This document shows, piece after piece, positions 1 to 7,839 of a stretch of DNA of 26,608 nucleotides. Under the pieces are notes generated by a model. That model was given only the letters and a program-made list of their open reading frames with translations. It did no database searches and was not told where the DNA came from. How positions within the stretch are numbered: the first letter of the stretch is position 1; the number at the start of each line of letters is the position of its first letter. A program made the position numbers and the translations under genes. Source of the DNA: Chara braunii (lineage: Eukaryota > Streptophyta > Charophyceae > Charales > Characeae); assembly GCA_003427395.1 (NCBI GenBank), contig BFEA01000038.1:921907-948514 (forward strand), read 5' to 3'.

Positions 1-140
1 GGTGGGAGGGCAAGGAAGGGGGGGAAGGGGTTCTGACGTGGATTTATCAATCAAGGGATATTATTCACACCACTCCACAAACAGGTTCTCAACGGCTTTT
101 TTTTTTGTGGGGGGGGGGGCCCTTCTATTTTGGAAAAAGA

Positions 141-209
141 TATGGGGGTTATTGGGGCTTATTGGGGGTTATTGGGGGGTTATTGGGGGGTATTGGGGGG
201 TTATTGGGG
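141..209 (+). repeat. TTATTGGGGG tandem repeat, G-quadruplex capable
   Basis: Seven or so copies of a 9-11 bp unit TTATTGGGG(G)(G), just outside the inferred donor of the CDKG exon, so it would be C-rich intron sequence on the transcript. The plus strand has more than four runs of at least four Gs with short loops, which fits the G-quadruplex rule. The purpose is unknown; simple slippage is sufficient. Confidence 0.85.
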
Positions 210-233
210 GGGGTATAGATTACGGATACAGAC

Positions 234-1168
234 AACCCCATACGTGCCTTCATCAATCCGATTAAGCCTCTCGAACTCATCCACGCTCCGACACCCTTCA
301 AGCATATTGATCGTCCTCTCTACCAATCCGGCAATTAGGAGGGAGCCCCTCTCTCTCTCTCTCTCTCTCTCCCTCTCCCTCTCCTCATCAGATGACAGAT
401 CACCAGGCTTCTGAAATTCGTCGTCGTAATATTCCCCATCTTCTTCAAGTTCCAGCAATTCCCTCTTGTTGAGTTCTCTCTCGTACTCCTCGCTGTCTCG
501 GCCTCCACTGCTCCTCTTCCCTCCTCCTCCTCCTCCGCCTGCTCCTCCTCCTCCGCCTCCGCCTGCCTTGCTGCCACCCCCCCCTCGCTCATCACTAACG
601 TCATCTCCCTCGCTCCCTCTTACCCTCTTCCCCTCCCCGCGCCGCTCGCGCACATACTCCCCCGGTTCCGGCGACGCGCTGTCGCGACTGCGACGGGTTC
701 TCTCCCCGGAGGCCGGTCTCCCGCCGCCGTCGGGACTCATCGACCTGACACGGTATCGCCCCCCCCGCTGGCCCTTGCCGGCCCTGGGCGGAGTCGGGAC
801 CGCCTCCGCCCACCTCGACGCCGAGATCATCGCCACGTGGCGGGAGTCGTCCCGATCGCGATCCTTCTCTTGAGGAGATACCGACCGAATCTGGCCCGGC
901 TCTGGCGGCTCATCATCGGATGACGTGTCGGATCCCGGCGACAGATCTCTTGGTGGGAAAGGAGACACCGAGGCATCAGAGCCGCCGGAGCGGCGGAGAG
1001 GAGGGGGAGGCGGCGGAGGGGGAGGAGGAGGAGGAGGTGGAGGGCCAGGTGGGGGAGAGAGAGAGTACTCCGAAGATTGGGGAGAGAAATCGTCAGCTCT
1101 TGGCGGATGAGACGGTAGAGGGGGGGGGGGGGGGGGGGGAGGCGGGGGGGGCGGGGGAAACGGGGGGG
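234..1168 (-). CDS. CDKG-like kinase exon: linker plus start of kinase domain
   Basis: An open minus-strand frame. It begins in a proline run, continues through [14 protein letters not shown], a conserved-looking [10 protein letters not shown] segment (plant CDKGs have a similar ISTSRWA), RSMSPDGG, Gly/Ala runs, an RERERERE stretch coded by a CT microsatellite, and ends with [19 protein letters not shown] and DEGTYGV, the family signature entering the kinase glycine loop. The likely end is 234, before gtctgt (a donor of moderate quality, phase 0); this is inferred, since the next family residues VYRA are not found beyond it. The 5' boundary is unclear because the frame dissolves into G/C homopolymers at about 1120-1188 next to a SINE-like repeat. 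The ATP-lysine and PITSLRE-helix exon is absent from the window and presumably lies to the left. The microsatellite and Gly/Pro runs make length variation likely. Confidence 0.75.
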
Positions 1169-1189
1169 GGGGGGGGGGGGGGGGGGGGA

Positions 1190-1427
1190 GATGATATCAC
1201 GACCGGTATGGTTCCACTCTTGAAGACCGTGTCATGGGCTGTAGTGATTAAGAGACTTGGCTCCTGAGGCTAAGGTCGCCGGTTCGAATGCGTGCTTGCA
1301 TGGAGGAGGGCTGTGGCCCACGTGGACGTATCGATGCACCAGATTTTAGGCCCATGACATATCCGTTCCTTGAGAGAGGAAAGACAAAACAAGAATTAGT
1401 ACGTCTTAAAAAAAAAAAAAAAAAAAA
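1190..1427 (+). mobile_element. tRNA-derived SINE-like element, copy 1, with poly(A) tail
   Basis: It starts gatatcacgaccggtatgg, then a tRNA-like part at about 1237-1300 with a box A-like stretch (gtagtgattaagag) and an excellent box B (GGTTCGAATGC), then a body and a 19-20 base A tail ending at 1427. The tRNA-like part recalls Ser/Leu tRNA D-arms (GAGTGGTTAAG type). A second copy of the same unit, including the 45 bp before the tRNA-like part, lies at 3250-3097 on minus. The shared sequence upstream of the tRNA part is unusual for a SINE. I see no convincing target-site duplication. Confidence 0.6.
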
Positions 1428-1499
1428 CCGAAACGTCGTGAGAGTGCAATAGACGCATACATAATACATAGTACATACCCTTACAGCCTGTAGAAGCCA

Positions 1500-2530
1500 T
1501 GTGACCAGTCCCATGGCATAAAAATATGATAATACATACGTTGGCAGGTCCCATGGTCCATTTGACCGGTCCCACAGCCCATTGTTGAATAATTTGGGGG
1601 AGATGGAAAGGATTTGCTACGACTCTGTTATTGCCACCTTCCCCCAAACACAGCACACACCATGACCATGAATGTATACAAGCCATCTTTCTGGTATGAT
1701 ACAGTCTTACCGATGAGGAAGCCTTGTGTTCGAGGGACAACAGCAGAAGTCTCTGCGCCAGTTGATGGGTTTATTCCGCGGTAAAAATGGGCTTCAGGGT
1801 GATTGAAAATGGGCCATGTCGTGAATCAAAATGGGTTGCAAGACCGGTCAAAATGGGCCATGGGACCGGCCATCGGTCAAAACGGGCCATGTGACCAGTC
1901 AAAATGGGCCCTGGGAGTCGTCAAAACAGGCCACAGGGGTGGTTAAAATAAAAATGGGTCATGCTGTGGGTCAAAATAGGCCTTGGCACCAGTCGAAATC
2001 GGCGATGGGGTGGTTGAATTCACTTTGTGTCTTTGTGTCGTGACTCGCTTCGTGTCTGTGATGACCCGACTCCGGTCCATGCCCGGTTTCGACTGAATCA
2101 CAGTCTTTTTCAATGATCGCTTATTTCAATGATCGCTTATCAGTATATCTGCTTCGTCCAAAACGGGTCATGCAATCGGTCAAAACGGGTCATGGGACCG
2201 GTGGAAATGAGCCATGGGGTCGTCATTGAAAACGGGGCACAGCAGCGGTCAAAATGGGCCATGAGGTTGTCATTGAAGATGGGTCGCGCCATCGGCCCAT
2301 CGAAATAGGCCATGCGACTGGTCGAAACAGGGTATACGGCGACTGGTCGAAATGGGCCCAAGGGGTTGGTCAAAACGGGCCCATGGGGCTAGTCAAAATG
2401 GCCCCATGGGGTTGGTCAAAATTGGCCCATGGGGTTGGTCAAAATGGGCCTATGGGGTTGGTCAAAATGGGCCCATGGGGTTGGTCAAAATGGGCCCATG
2501 GGGTTGGTCAAAATGGGCCCACGGGGTTAG
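1500..2530. repeat. 22-23 bp minisatellite (GGTCAAAATGGGCCCATGGG type)
   Basis: Diverged units GTCAAAAYGGGCCATG...CCGG run from about 1785 to 2015 and again from 2157 to 2530. The last six units (about 2387-2530) are nearly identical, with a period of 23 bp. Units in the opposite orientation (ccatttgaccggtcccac) are seen at about 1545-1585. Two 17-bp copies of tcaatgatcgcttattt lie near 2110-2145. The unit contains the palindromes GGGCCC and CCATGG. Open frames across it are repeat artefacts. Confidence 0.85.
1668..1724 (+). repeat. Short interspersed repeat, copy A (GTATACAAGCCATCTTTC type)
   Basis: It shares about 45 bp (gaNNgtataNaagccatctttc...gatacagtctt) with 26130-26178 at roughly 85% identity. 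The family is unknown. Confidence 0.6.
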
Positions 2531-2659
2531 TCCCAAGCCGTGCAATATTATAGCACTCGCAAAGCAAGACACCAAGCACCAAATCACCTCCGCCACTCGC
2601 TCCCTTTCCCATCGATCGCCCCACACCACAGAGTACCAGAGCCCAAGTCCCACACTTGC

Positions 2660-2788
2660 CTGTACCAGAGCGTAACCACCATTCTCGTGTAGCACCGGAG
2701 GGGACTTCCGTACTGCCGCGCAAGACCAAAATCGCAGATCTTCAGCTCGCCGCGATTATTCAGGAGCAGGTTGGATGTCTTCAAGTCA
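2660..2788 (-). CDS. CDKG-like kinase exon, subdomains VIb-VIII (catalytic and activation loops)
   Basis: A 129-bp exon reading [20 protein letters not shown], then [10 protein letters not shown], then MVVTLWYR. It carries the catalytic-loop DLKTSN, the magnesium-binding DFG and the activation-loop end VVTLWYR, all intact and typical of plant CDKG. The acceptor reads tttcttgcag just above 2788, and the exon opens with T completing the Arg codon of HRD. The 3' end reads TACAG then gcaagt, a textbook GC-AG intron donor. Both ends are phase 2, so the exon is symmetric. In known CDKs this exon lies after the ATP-binding and PITSLRE-helix exons; here it lies upstream of the G-loop exon and no neighbour exon (HRD side or APELLLG side) is visible. 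The residues RC where KP is usual after GSPL are mild divergence. Being an exon of this family is near certain; belonging to this transcript in this order is not. Confidence 0.85.
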
Positions 2789-2805
2789 CTGCAAGAAACC
2801 AGAGA

Positions 2806-3096
2806 CATCACATCACATCACATCACAGCACAGCACAGCACAGCACAGTACAGCACAGAACAGAACAGAACAGAACAGAACAGAACAGAACAGAACAGAA
2901 CAGAACAGAACAGAACAGAACAGAACAGAACAGAACAGAACAGAACAGAGCAGAACGGAACGGAACGGAACGGAACAGAGCAGAGCAGAGCAGAACAGAA
3001 CAGAACAGAACAGAACAGAACAGAACAGAACAGAACAGAACAGAATAGAACAGAACAGAACAGAACAGAACAGAATAGAACAGAACAGAACAGCAC
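2806..3096. repeat. Pentanucleotide array (CATCA)n-(CAGCA)n-(CAGAA)n
   Basis: The array begins 16 bp outside the acceptor of the subdomain VIb-VIII exon, changes from CATCA to CAGCA to CAGAA units, and carries a block of CGGAA/CAGAG variants near 2945-2995. On the transcript strand it is TTCTG repeats, i.e. pyrimidine-rich intron sequence without A. It joins the 3' end of SINE copy 2. The long frames SVLFCSVLFC and EQNRTEQNRT are repeat artefacts. Confidence 0.95.
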
Positions 3097-3250
3097 AGTG
3101 GGTTACTTATCAGTACTGGGGGGCTCAGACCTCCTCCGTGCGTGCACGGATTCGAACCGGCGCCCTTGGCCACAAGACCCAAGACTCTTAACCACTCCAG
3201 CCATGCATGACAAGGGGTACAAAAGTGGAACCATACCGGTCGTGATATCC
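3097..3250 (-). mobile_element. tRNA-derived SINE-like element, copy 2 (shorter)
   Basis: Read on minus it starts gatatcacgaccggtatgg as copy 1 does. The tRNA-like part reads tggctggagtggttaagag (box A) and GGTTCGAATCC (box B) with a possible anticodon stem CTTGG/CCAAG. Over the tRNA-like part it is about 80% identical to copy 1. It lacks the body and poly(A) of copy 1; its 3' end runs straight into the (AACAG)n array, which may have grown from the tail. It is inverted relative to copy 1, about 1.9 kb away. Confidence 0.6.
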
Positions 3251-3258
3251 CCCCCCCC

Positions 3259-3259
3259 N
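3259..3259. other. Single unresolved base inside a C/G homopolymer (assembly join)
   Basis: One n separates the end of the CDKG N-terminal exon from a C-run and SINE copy 2. A lone n in a homopolymer usually marks uncertain joining or polishing. Confidence 0.8.
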
Positions 3260-3889
3260 CAAATCCCAGATAATAGGAGAGTATTTCCTCTTCTTAGGCG
3301 CAGGTGGAGAGATTGCTGCGCTACCTCCCCCTCCCCCTCCCCCTCCGCCTCCTGCCACGTGGAGCCATCCTTCGGCCGAAGCCACTCCGCCTGCCATGTC
3401 AGCAGCTGCTGATGTGGAAGCCCCTCCGCCGCTGCCACCATTCCTCCCCTCCCCCCTTCCATCGTCTTCTCCACGAGAATCCTCCGCAGACGAGGATCTC
3501 GATCGGCGATGAGGATCCGGATCCCGACTTCCTCCTCCCCCCCCCCCCCTTCCCTTCTGGTTAACCAGATAATTGCCACTCCCTGCGCCGCCCACCCCTC
3601 CTCCTCCTCCTCCCCCCCCCCCCCCCCCCCCCCCCCCTGCGCCCCCTCCTCCTCCTCCCCCTCCTACTACTACTAGCCCTCCCCCACTACTCCCCCCTCG
3701 CCTTTCACTCACAGTGTAATCATCGTCATGCCTGGAGATCCTCTGGGCTCGCTCTCTGTCCCCCCATTCCCTGTCCCTTCTCTCCCTGTCCCGATCCCTG
3801 TACCTCTCCCCTTCCCTCTCTCGATATCCAACGTCCCGATCCCTACCACTCCTCTCTCGATCCCGATGCTGTTCCCCCCTTTCTCTCAT
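3260..3889 (-). CDS. CDKG/PITSLRE-like kinase, N-terminal exon (partial gene)
   Basis: About 210 codons from the ATG at 3889-3887. The first 70 residues are rich in RD/RE dipeptides (SR-like low complexity), followed by long glycine runs and then the end motif KKRKYSPIIWDL at about 3295-3260. That end motif is characteristic of plant CDKG and animal CDK11 N-termini (usually KRKFSPIIWD), proteins linked to transcription, pre-mRNA splicing and cell-cycle control in the nucleus. I chose 3889 because upstream in frame there is only a (GA)n tract and then a TAA at 3964-3962; the (GA)n looks like 5' leader. The exon runs into a G-run and a single N at 3259, so its donor site cannot be read. The kinase domain itself is in other pieces at lower coordinates. 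The family is recognised from motifs by eye; the exact paralogue is not determined. Confidence 0.72.
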
Positions 3890-3895
3890 ATTCGA

Positions 3896-3963
<68 letters not shown>

Positions 3964-4117
3964 AAATCCTTTTATCTCCCCCTCCCCTTCCCTCCTCTCC
4001 CTCTATTTCCGACGTCCCGATCCCTACCACTCCCTCTCTCCGTTTGGGTATACCTCTCCTTCCCCCTCTCTATATCCAACGTAGCAATCCCGATCCCGAT
4101 CCCGATCCCGATCCCGA
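3799..4117. repeat. Partial tandem copies of the CDKG N-terminal coding segment plus ATCCCG hexamers
   Basis: The coding segment at 3799-3866 (cgtcccgatccctaccact and its flanks) recurs upstream of the start codon at 4011-4040 and 4048-4096, on the other side of the (CT)n tract. The last copy ends in five or six ATCCCG hexamers (about 4085-4117). The upstream copies would be leader or upstream sequence of the kinase gene. Confidence 0.7.
3899..3961. repeat. (CT)n / (GA)n microsatellite in the presumed 5' leader of the CDKG gene
   Basis: About 31 uninterrupted CT units directly upstream (minus-strand sense) of the chosen ATG at 3889. On the transcript strand this is a GA tract. It stays in frame as Arg-Glu codons as far as a stop at 3962-3964, so translation could in principle start only at or after 3898. 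GA/CT tracts are common in plant 5' leaders. Confidence 0.9.
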
Positions 4118-4125
4118 TGCCTCGC

Positions 4126-4445
4126 CTCCCTCTCTCTCATCTCGATTCTCTCGTCTCCTCTCTCTCCTCGTTTTCCAATCACCAACACTCTTCAGCCTCA
4201 ATTCAGTTCAGACCATTCTGCTCACACCAGAACTTTGCTAGGGCCGTATTCCCGCCATTGCGACCAGATTCACTCGATGCCCTCCCCTCCTCTCTCTCTC
4301 TCTCATCTCGCTTCTCTCGTCTTCTCTTTCTCCTCGTTTTCCAGTTCAAGACTCTTCAGCCTCAATTCAGGCCATTACATTATACTCACCACTGCGACTT
4401 TTCTGGTGGACGTATCTACCCGCATCTGCGCCCAGATTCGCTCGA
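4126..4445. repeat. Tandem duplication of an approximately 155-bp CT-rich segment
   Basis: Unit 1 starts at about 4126 and unit 2 at about 4279. Both read cctccc...ctctcatctcg, then tcctcgttttcca, then ctcttcagcctcaattcag, then a diverged part ending cagattcNctcga. It lies upstream of the kinase gene and could be promoter/leader sequence for it or for a divergent transcript. The 144-codon frame at 4235-4669 that runs through it has no recognisable domain. Confidence 0.65.
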
Positions 4446-4580
4446 ACGAAAAGCCCCAGTACGACATCTCCCCATTCTTCTCCCTCCATAATCGACTTCT
4501 GCCGGATATGACCGTTGTTCCTTCCTCGAGGGCAATAGCTACACAAGCTTATGAGGCCAAATCCACGCACAGCGGGGGCA

Positions 4581-4667
4581 AGGTCCCACTTGCACGGATT
4601 AAGAGATTCTGGCCGTTGATCTTTGCTATCTACGATCAGTATCGCTTAATTCGTGTAAGTGGGACCT
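4581..4667. mobile_element. 87-bp foldback element (MITE-like hairpin)
   Basis: The whole segment is one imperfect palindrome. The left arm starts AGGTCCCACTTGCACGGATT; the reverse complement of the right arm starts AGGTCCCACTTACACGAATT. Arms of about 43 bp differ at roughly seven positions, and the two differences in the outer 23 bp would be G-U pairs in RNA. The loop is 1-5 nt. I see no clear target-site duplication, so the superfamily is open. The sequence gtgtaagt inside the right arm mimics a splice donor. It could also fold as a precursor of small RNA. Confidence 0.75.
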
Positions 4668-4850
4668 AACCCCGGCCCAAATCCCCCTCTACCAACAGCC
4701 CATTCTTCACCCCGAAGAACGGCAAGCCTCACAATTTTGATTATTACCCCTTTGGGCAACGGTTGTCCCGAAGGACGTACCTGGTCGCAATTTCGTTCCA
4801 AAGGGGTGTTACTAATTAAGCCTTCAGGTCCTGTTGGCGGGAGCCCGGTA

Positions 4851-4898
4851 AGCTCGCCGAAATTCCCAAAAAAAAAAAAAAAAAAAAGCTCGCCGAAA
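4851..4898 (+). mobile_element. Tail-only retroposon insertion with target-site duplication
   Basis: The 12-bp AGCTCGCCGAAA at 4851-4862 is repeated exactly at 4887-4898. Between them are only ttccc and about 19 A residues. This is the footprint of target-primed reverse transcription that stopped almost at once after the poly(A) tail. Confidence 0.7.
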
Positions 4899-5500
4899 CT
4901 GCTCCCAGACCAGAAAGGAAGTCATTCCCGCCGCCGACACGCCCTCCCTCATACCCAAAGACAGGCAGGCCCTTGCAATTTTCAGTACGAACAATTTGCC
5001 AAAAAAAACAAAACAAAAAAAAAGAAATCGAAAAACAAAAAATACCCCCATAAGTCCAGATATATATGCCAAAATGCCCCTCAAAGATGTGGGCCAAATC
5101 TTTGTGTTGTGCCCCTGTCAAGGGCATATGTGCAACTTGTAATCTGTACCTCTCCCCGTTGGGGCCTTGGCCTTTTTTGCAATGTGTCCTAGGAAAAGTT
5201 GGCAAGTACTGGAGCATTTTTCAAATTGGACGATCCCTGGTAGGGGTATATTGCGAAGAAGTGGAATTTGGCTCCGGACCAAACTCTTGAATCGTTCGTG
5301 CTTCCGAGCTTTTTTTCCCAAGCGAGATTTGTGTTGCGCCCCAAATCCGGAAACAAATCGGCGCACCTCCCCAACAGCAACTATCTCGCCGCCTTTGGAC
5401 TCGGTGGTCAGCCGCAAGGTCTAGCGGTTAGTACGAGGATTGGGCTAGCGGTTGGATTTCACTACGTCACTACTAATCCTGTATGTTTTTAGGTTTTCTG
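4899..5500. other. No recognised gene; A-rich patch and tRNA-like fragment
   Basis: It holds an A-rich patch (5000-5045). At 5417-5445 ggtctagcggttag resembles the 5' part of a tRNA (box A) but no box B follows. At about 5472-5492 tactaatcctgtatg followed by ttttag looks like a branch point and acceptor, but no exon of known protein follows. Confidence 0.5.
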
Positions 5501-7120
5501 CATCTACGGTTATGAATCAGGTTCCTTCTTTTCAGTTTCTCAGCCTCTGCACGATCAACATTGTTCGAAAGCATCCCATTTCTGAAATAATGTTCATTAA
5601 TTGTGCTACAGTCAAACTCTTTTGTAGACCGATTCTTATTCGCCAAATCCAGCAGATCCTCACGAAGCGGTCCTACCCATCCTCGTTTTCCCCGCAGTGT
5701 ATGGGTTTGTGGCCCATCTCAATTACCTTTCTCTATAGGATTTTGTATCATTAATGCTGATTTAATTTGTTGTTTCGGTGAATTGTATAATAGAGGTTCA
5801 TCTCAACTGCCATACTCATGAATTCTTAAAATATAAATATGTATTTGAGTTCATACAAAACTAAATGATTGAAATCAAATACTTTTAACTTACCCGCGGC
5901 TGGTCAGTTCGACGGAATATATCTCAAGGTCGGTGCCCTATTTATCCAAAAAAAATTGAGCCATCATGACTGAAACCCAATTGTTGTGGATGATGCCAAA
6001 GTCAAATAATTAAGCATCCCCCAAAAATCACGATTGTATACAAACAAGTTCAAAGAAAAAGGGTGGTGTGATAGTTGAGGGTTCAATGCAATGTTTACCA
6101 TGCTCCACTGCTTCGACTATTCAATAAAAACTCAAAGGCGACGATAGGTTTGTGCAGTGTCAACAACATAGTAACAATTACACAATCGACACGCAACTCC
6201 ATCCACTAAGAGTGAGAGAAAGGGAGAAAGTAAGAGCGGGAAACAAAACAAAAAGTGAGAGAGAGTGATGAGGATAAATTCAAGAAGAAAAGGAGAAAGG
6301 AAAGAGAGAAAGGGAAGACAAACGAGACAAAATAAATAAATAACACGAGAGATTATATGAGTGTTCTTACACTTGGTGCAATGATATATTGCTTTGCAAA
6401 AAAAAAAATCTAAAAAGACAAAAGTACGAGTATAAGTTGAGTTAAACATAATGATAATCCAAATAACATATATTGACTAAATAAAGTAATAGGATCGCTT
6501 ATGGCTGAAGATAAAAGATTGTGATGAAAAATCATAATTAAACGTGCTTCTTTCTGTGATTCTGAGGATAAAGGAATATGTATAACCACCATTCATGTAT
6601 AAGGCTACAAAGAGAGGGGTGGGGTGGGGTGGGGGGGGAAGGGGGGGAGAGGGAAAGAGGGAAAGAGAGAGACAGACATCCAGACAATGAAAGTAACTCG
6701 ATGCACACGTACTCTAAATATGAAGATGTATCGGGTTGACATCATCGAGCGTCAATACGACCGATTACACGTAGACATGCACACACATTTAAGATTGACT
6801 AACAAAGAAAAAAAAACGGGGGGGAAGAAAAAAAAAAAAGAAGGGAAAGAGCGAGGAGGAAAAGGAAATAAAGAAGGAATAAAAAAGGCAAAGAGTAAAG
6901 GAATAGATCAATATCCTTAAACTCATACACGCCTAAATTTATTTAGTTGGCGCTATTGTTAAATTAAAAATATATATATAAATATAAATAAAAAATAGAC
7001 TAAACATGATTCATTAATGCTTACATCAAGTTAGATATACATAAAATTAAGACTACGCAGAGAGAAGGAGACAGAGAAAGAGAAAGTAGTAAAGACGAGG
7101 AGAGGAAGAGAGAGGGAAAG
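5501..7120. other. AT-rich non-genic stretch with purine tracts and a G-run cluster
   Basis: AT-rich sequence with many stops on both strands. GA-rich tracts occur at about 6205-6330 and 6830-6900. Repeated GGGGT runs at 6615-6650 (four or more G-runs) could form a G-quadruplex. A 6970-7000 AT patch reads aaatatatatataaatataa. No coding similarity was seen. Confidence 0.5.
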
Positions 7121-7249
7121 TAGGTTGGAACACTTACACTCGGGCATGCTGATGTTGAGCGCATCGGTCCCACACGGGGACCCTCCCGGCCGCGTCACGC
7201 AGGATTTAGCAGGACTTGTCGCGGAAGAGCGTGTTACCGCTCCGGCCGA

Positions 7250-7450
7250 GTGCGCCAGCCGTACCTCTCACGCGCCCCTACGACAGGACAGGGTCACGCA
7301 AGGCACCGCTACCTCCACCAGCGGGAGCTGTCACCATCCCTTTGGTGGGCGTATTCCCGCCGAGCTACTGAACCACATGCGAAAGCTTTTATAATGCAAT
7401 TGCAGAGGTGGCCCAGTCGAGGGCGTTTCTCGTTCGCTGTAGCATAAGGG
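7250..7450 (+). repeat. Interspersed repeat family R1, copy 1
   Basis: It aligns with the reverse complement of 16995-17190 at roughly 70% identity: shared acctctcacg, cccctacgacag, gNtgtcacNatcc, ccgagcNaNtgaNNNacat, attgcNgaggt and agggcgttt...ctcgttcgc. No protein domain was recognised in either copy, and the short frames across it differ between copies. Perhaps a fragment of an LTR or other non-coding transposon part. Confidence 0.65.
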
Positions 7451-7654
7451 TTACGCGCGGTCAACGCCCGAAATCGAACCCGTACGCAAACCGACGATAC
7501 TGGGGGGCTGAAGTGCCAAGCTCGACTTGACGTCGGTCGACTAGAACGCTTCACGCACACCACACGCTACACCACTCTAAAACAAAAATCAAGTAACTCG
7601 CACACACGCACACACAAGCAAAATAGAGAAAATACAACTCCCAGTCCCTTCGGT

Positions 7655-7765
7655 ATCTGACCCATAACTCTTCGACACGAACGCTAGGTAGCCATTGCGC
7701 GTTGGACTTCGTATAAAAGACCCCGCGAACGCACGACCTTCTCATACCAACCAGTCATGCGTGCT
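7655..7765 (+). promoter_or_regulatory. TATA-bearing repeated segment, copy 1
   Basis: It contains tatctgacccataactcttcga, then ttcgtataaaagacccc: a canonical plant TATA box (TATAAAAG) at about 7711-7718, predicting a start near 7742. A diverged second copy lies 616 bp downstream. The position just before a stem-loop-rich stretch suggests a promoter plus leader, as in an LTR; this is inference. Confidence 0.45.
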
Positions 7766-7839
7766 TACACAAATGATTACAGTGATGGGGTACTATGTGG
7801 CGTCCAAGCCTAGGTGGCCCTCAGTTGGTTTGAGGGTTT

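Noticed and set aside
141-209. Telomeric repeat
   Set aside because: The unit TTATTGGGG(G) is not the plant TTTAGGG type, its length varies, and it lies within a gene region.
1237-1310. Functional tRNA gene
   Set aside because: Box A and box B are present but the acceptor and T stems do not pair well, and the unit is a repeat with a poly(A) tail.
2818-3182. Long frames SVLFCSVLFC (minus) and EQNRTEQNRT (plus)
   Set aside because: They are translations of the pentanucleotide array; a period of five bases keeps several frames open on both strands.
4235-4669. 144-codon open frame as a gene with donor gtaagt near 4654
   Set aside because: It runs through a CT-rich duplication and ends inside the foldback element, which itself supplies the donor-like sequence; no domain is recognisable.
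5414-5445. tRNA gene (ggtctagcggttag resembles Glu/Asp tRNA D-arm)
   Set aside because: No box B, anticodon arm or acceptor stem follows; the word ctagcggtt is simply repeated nearby.
5472-5754. Exon after tactaat...ttttag acceptor, 100-codon frame
   Set aside because: The acceptor looks good, but the frame has no recognisable protein similarity and no partner exon can be defended.
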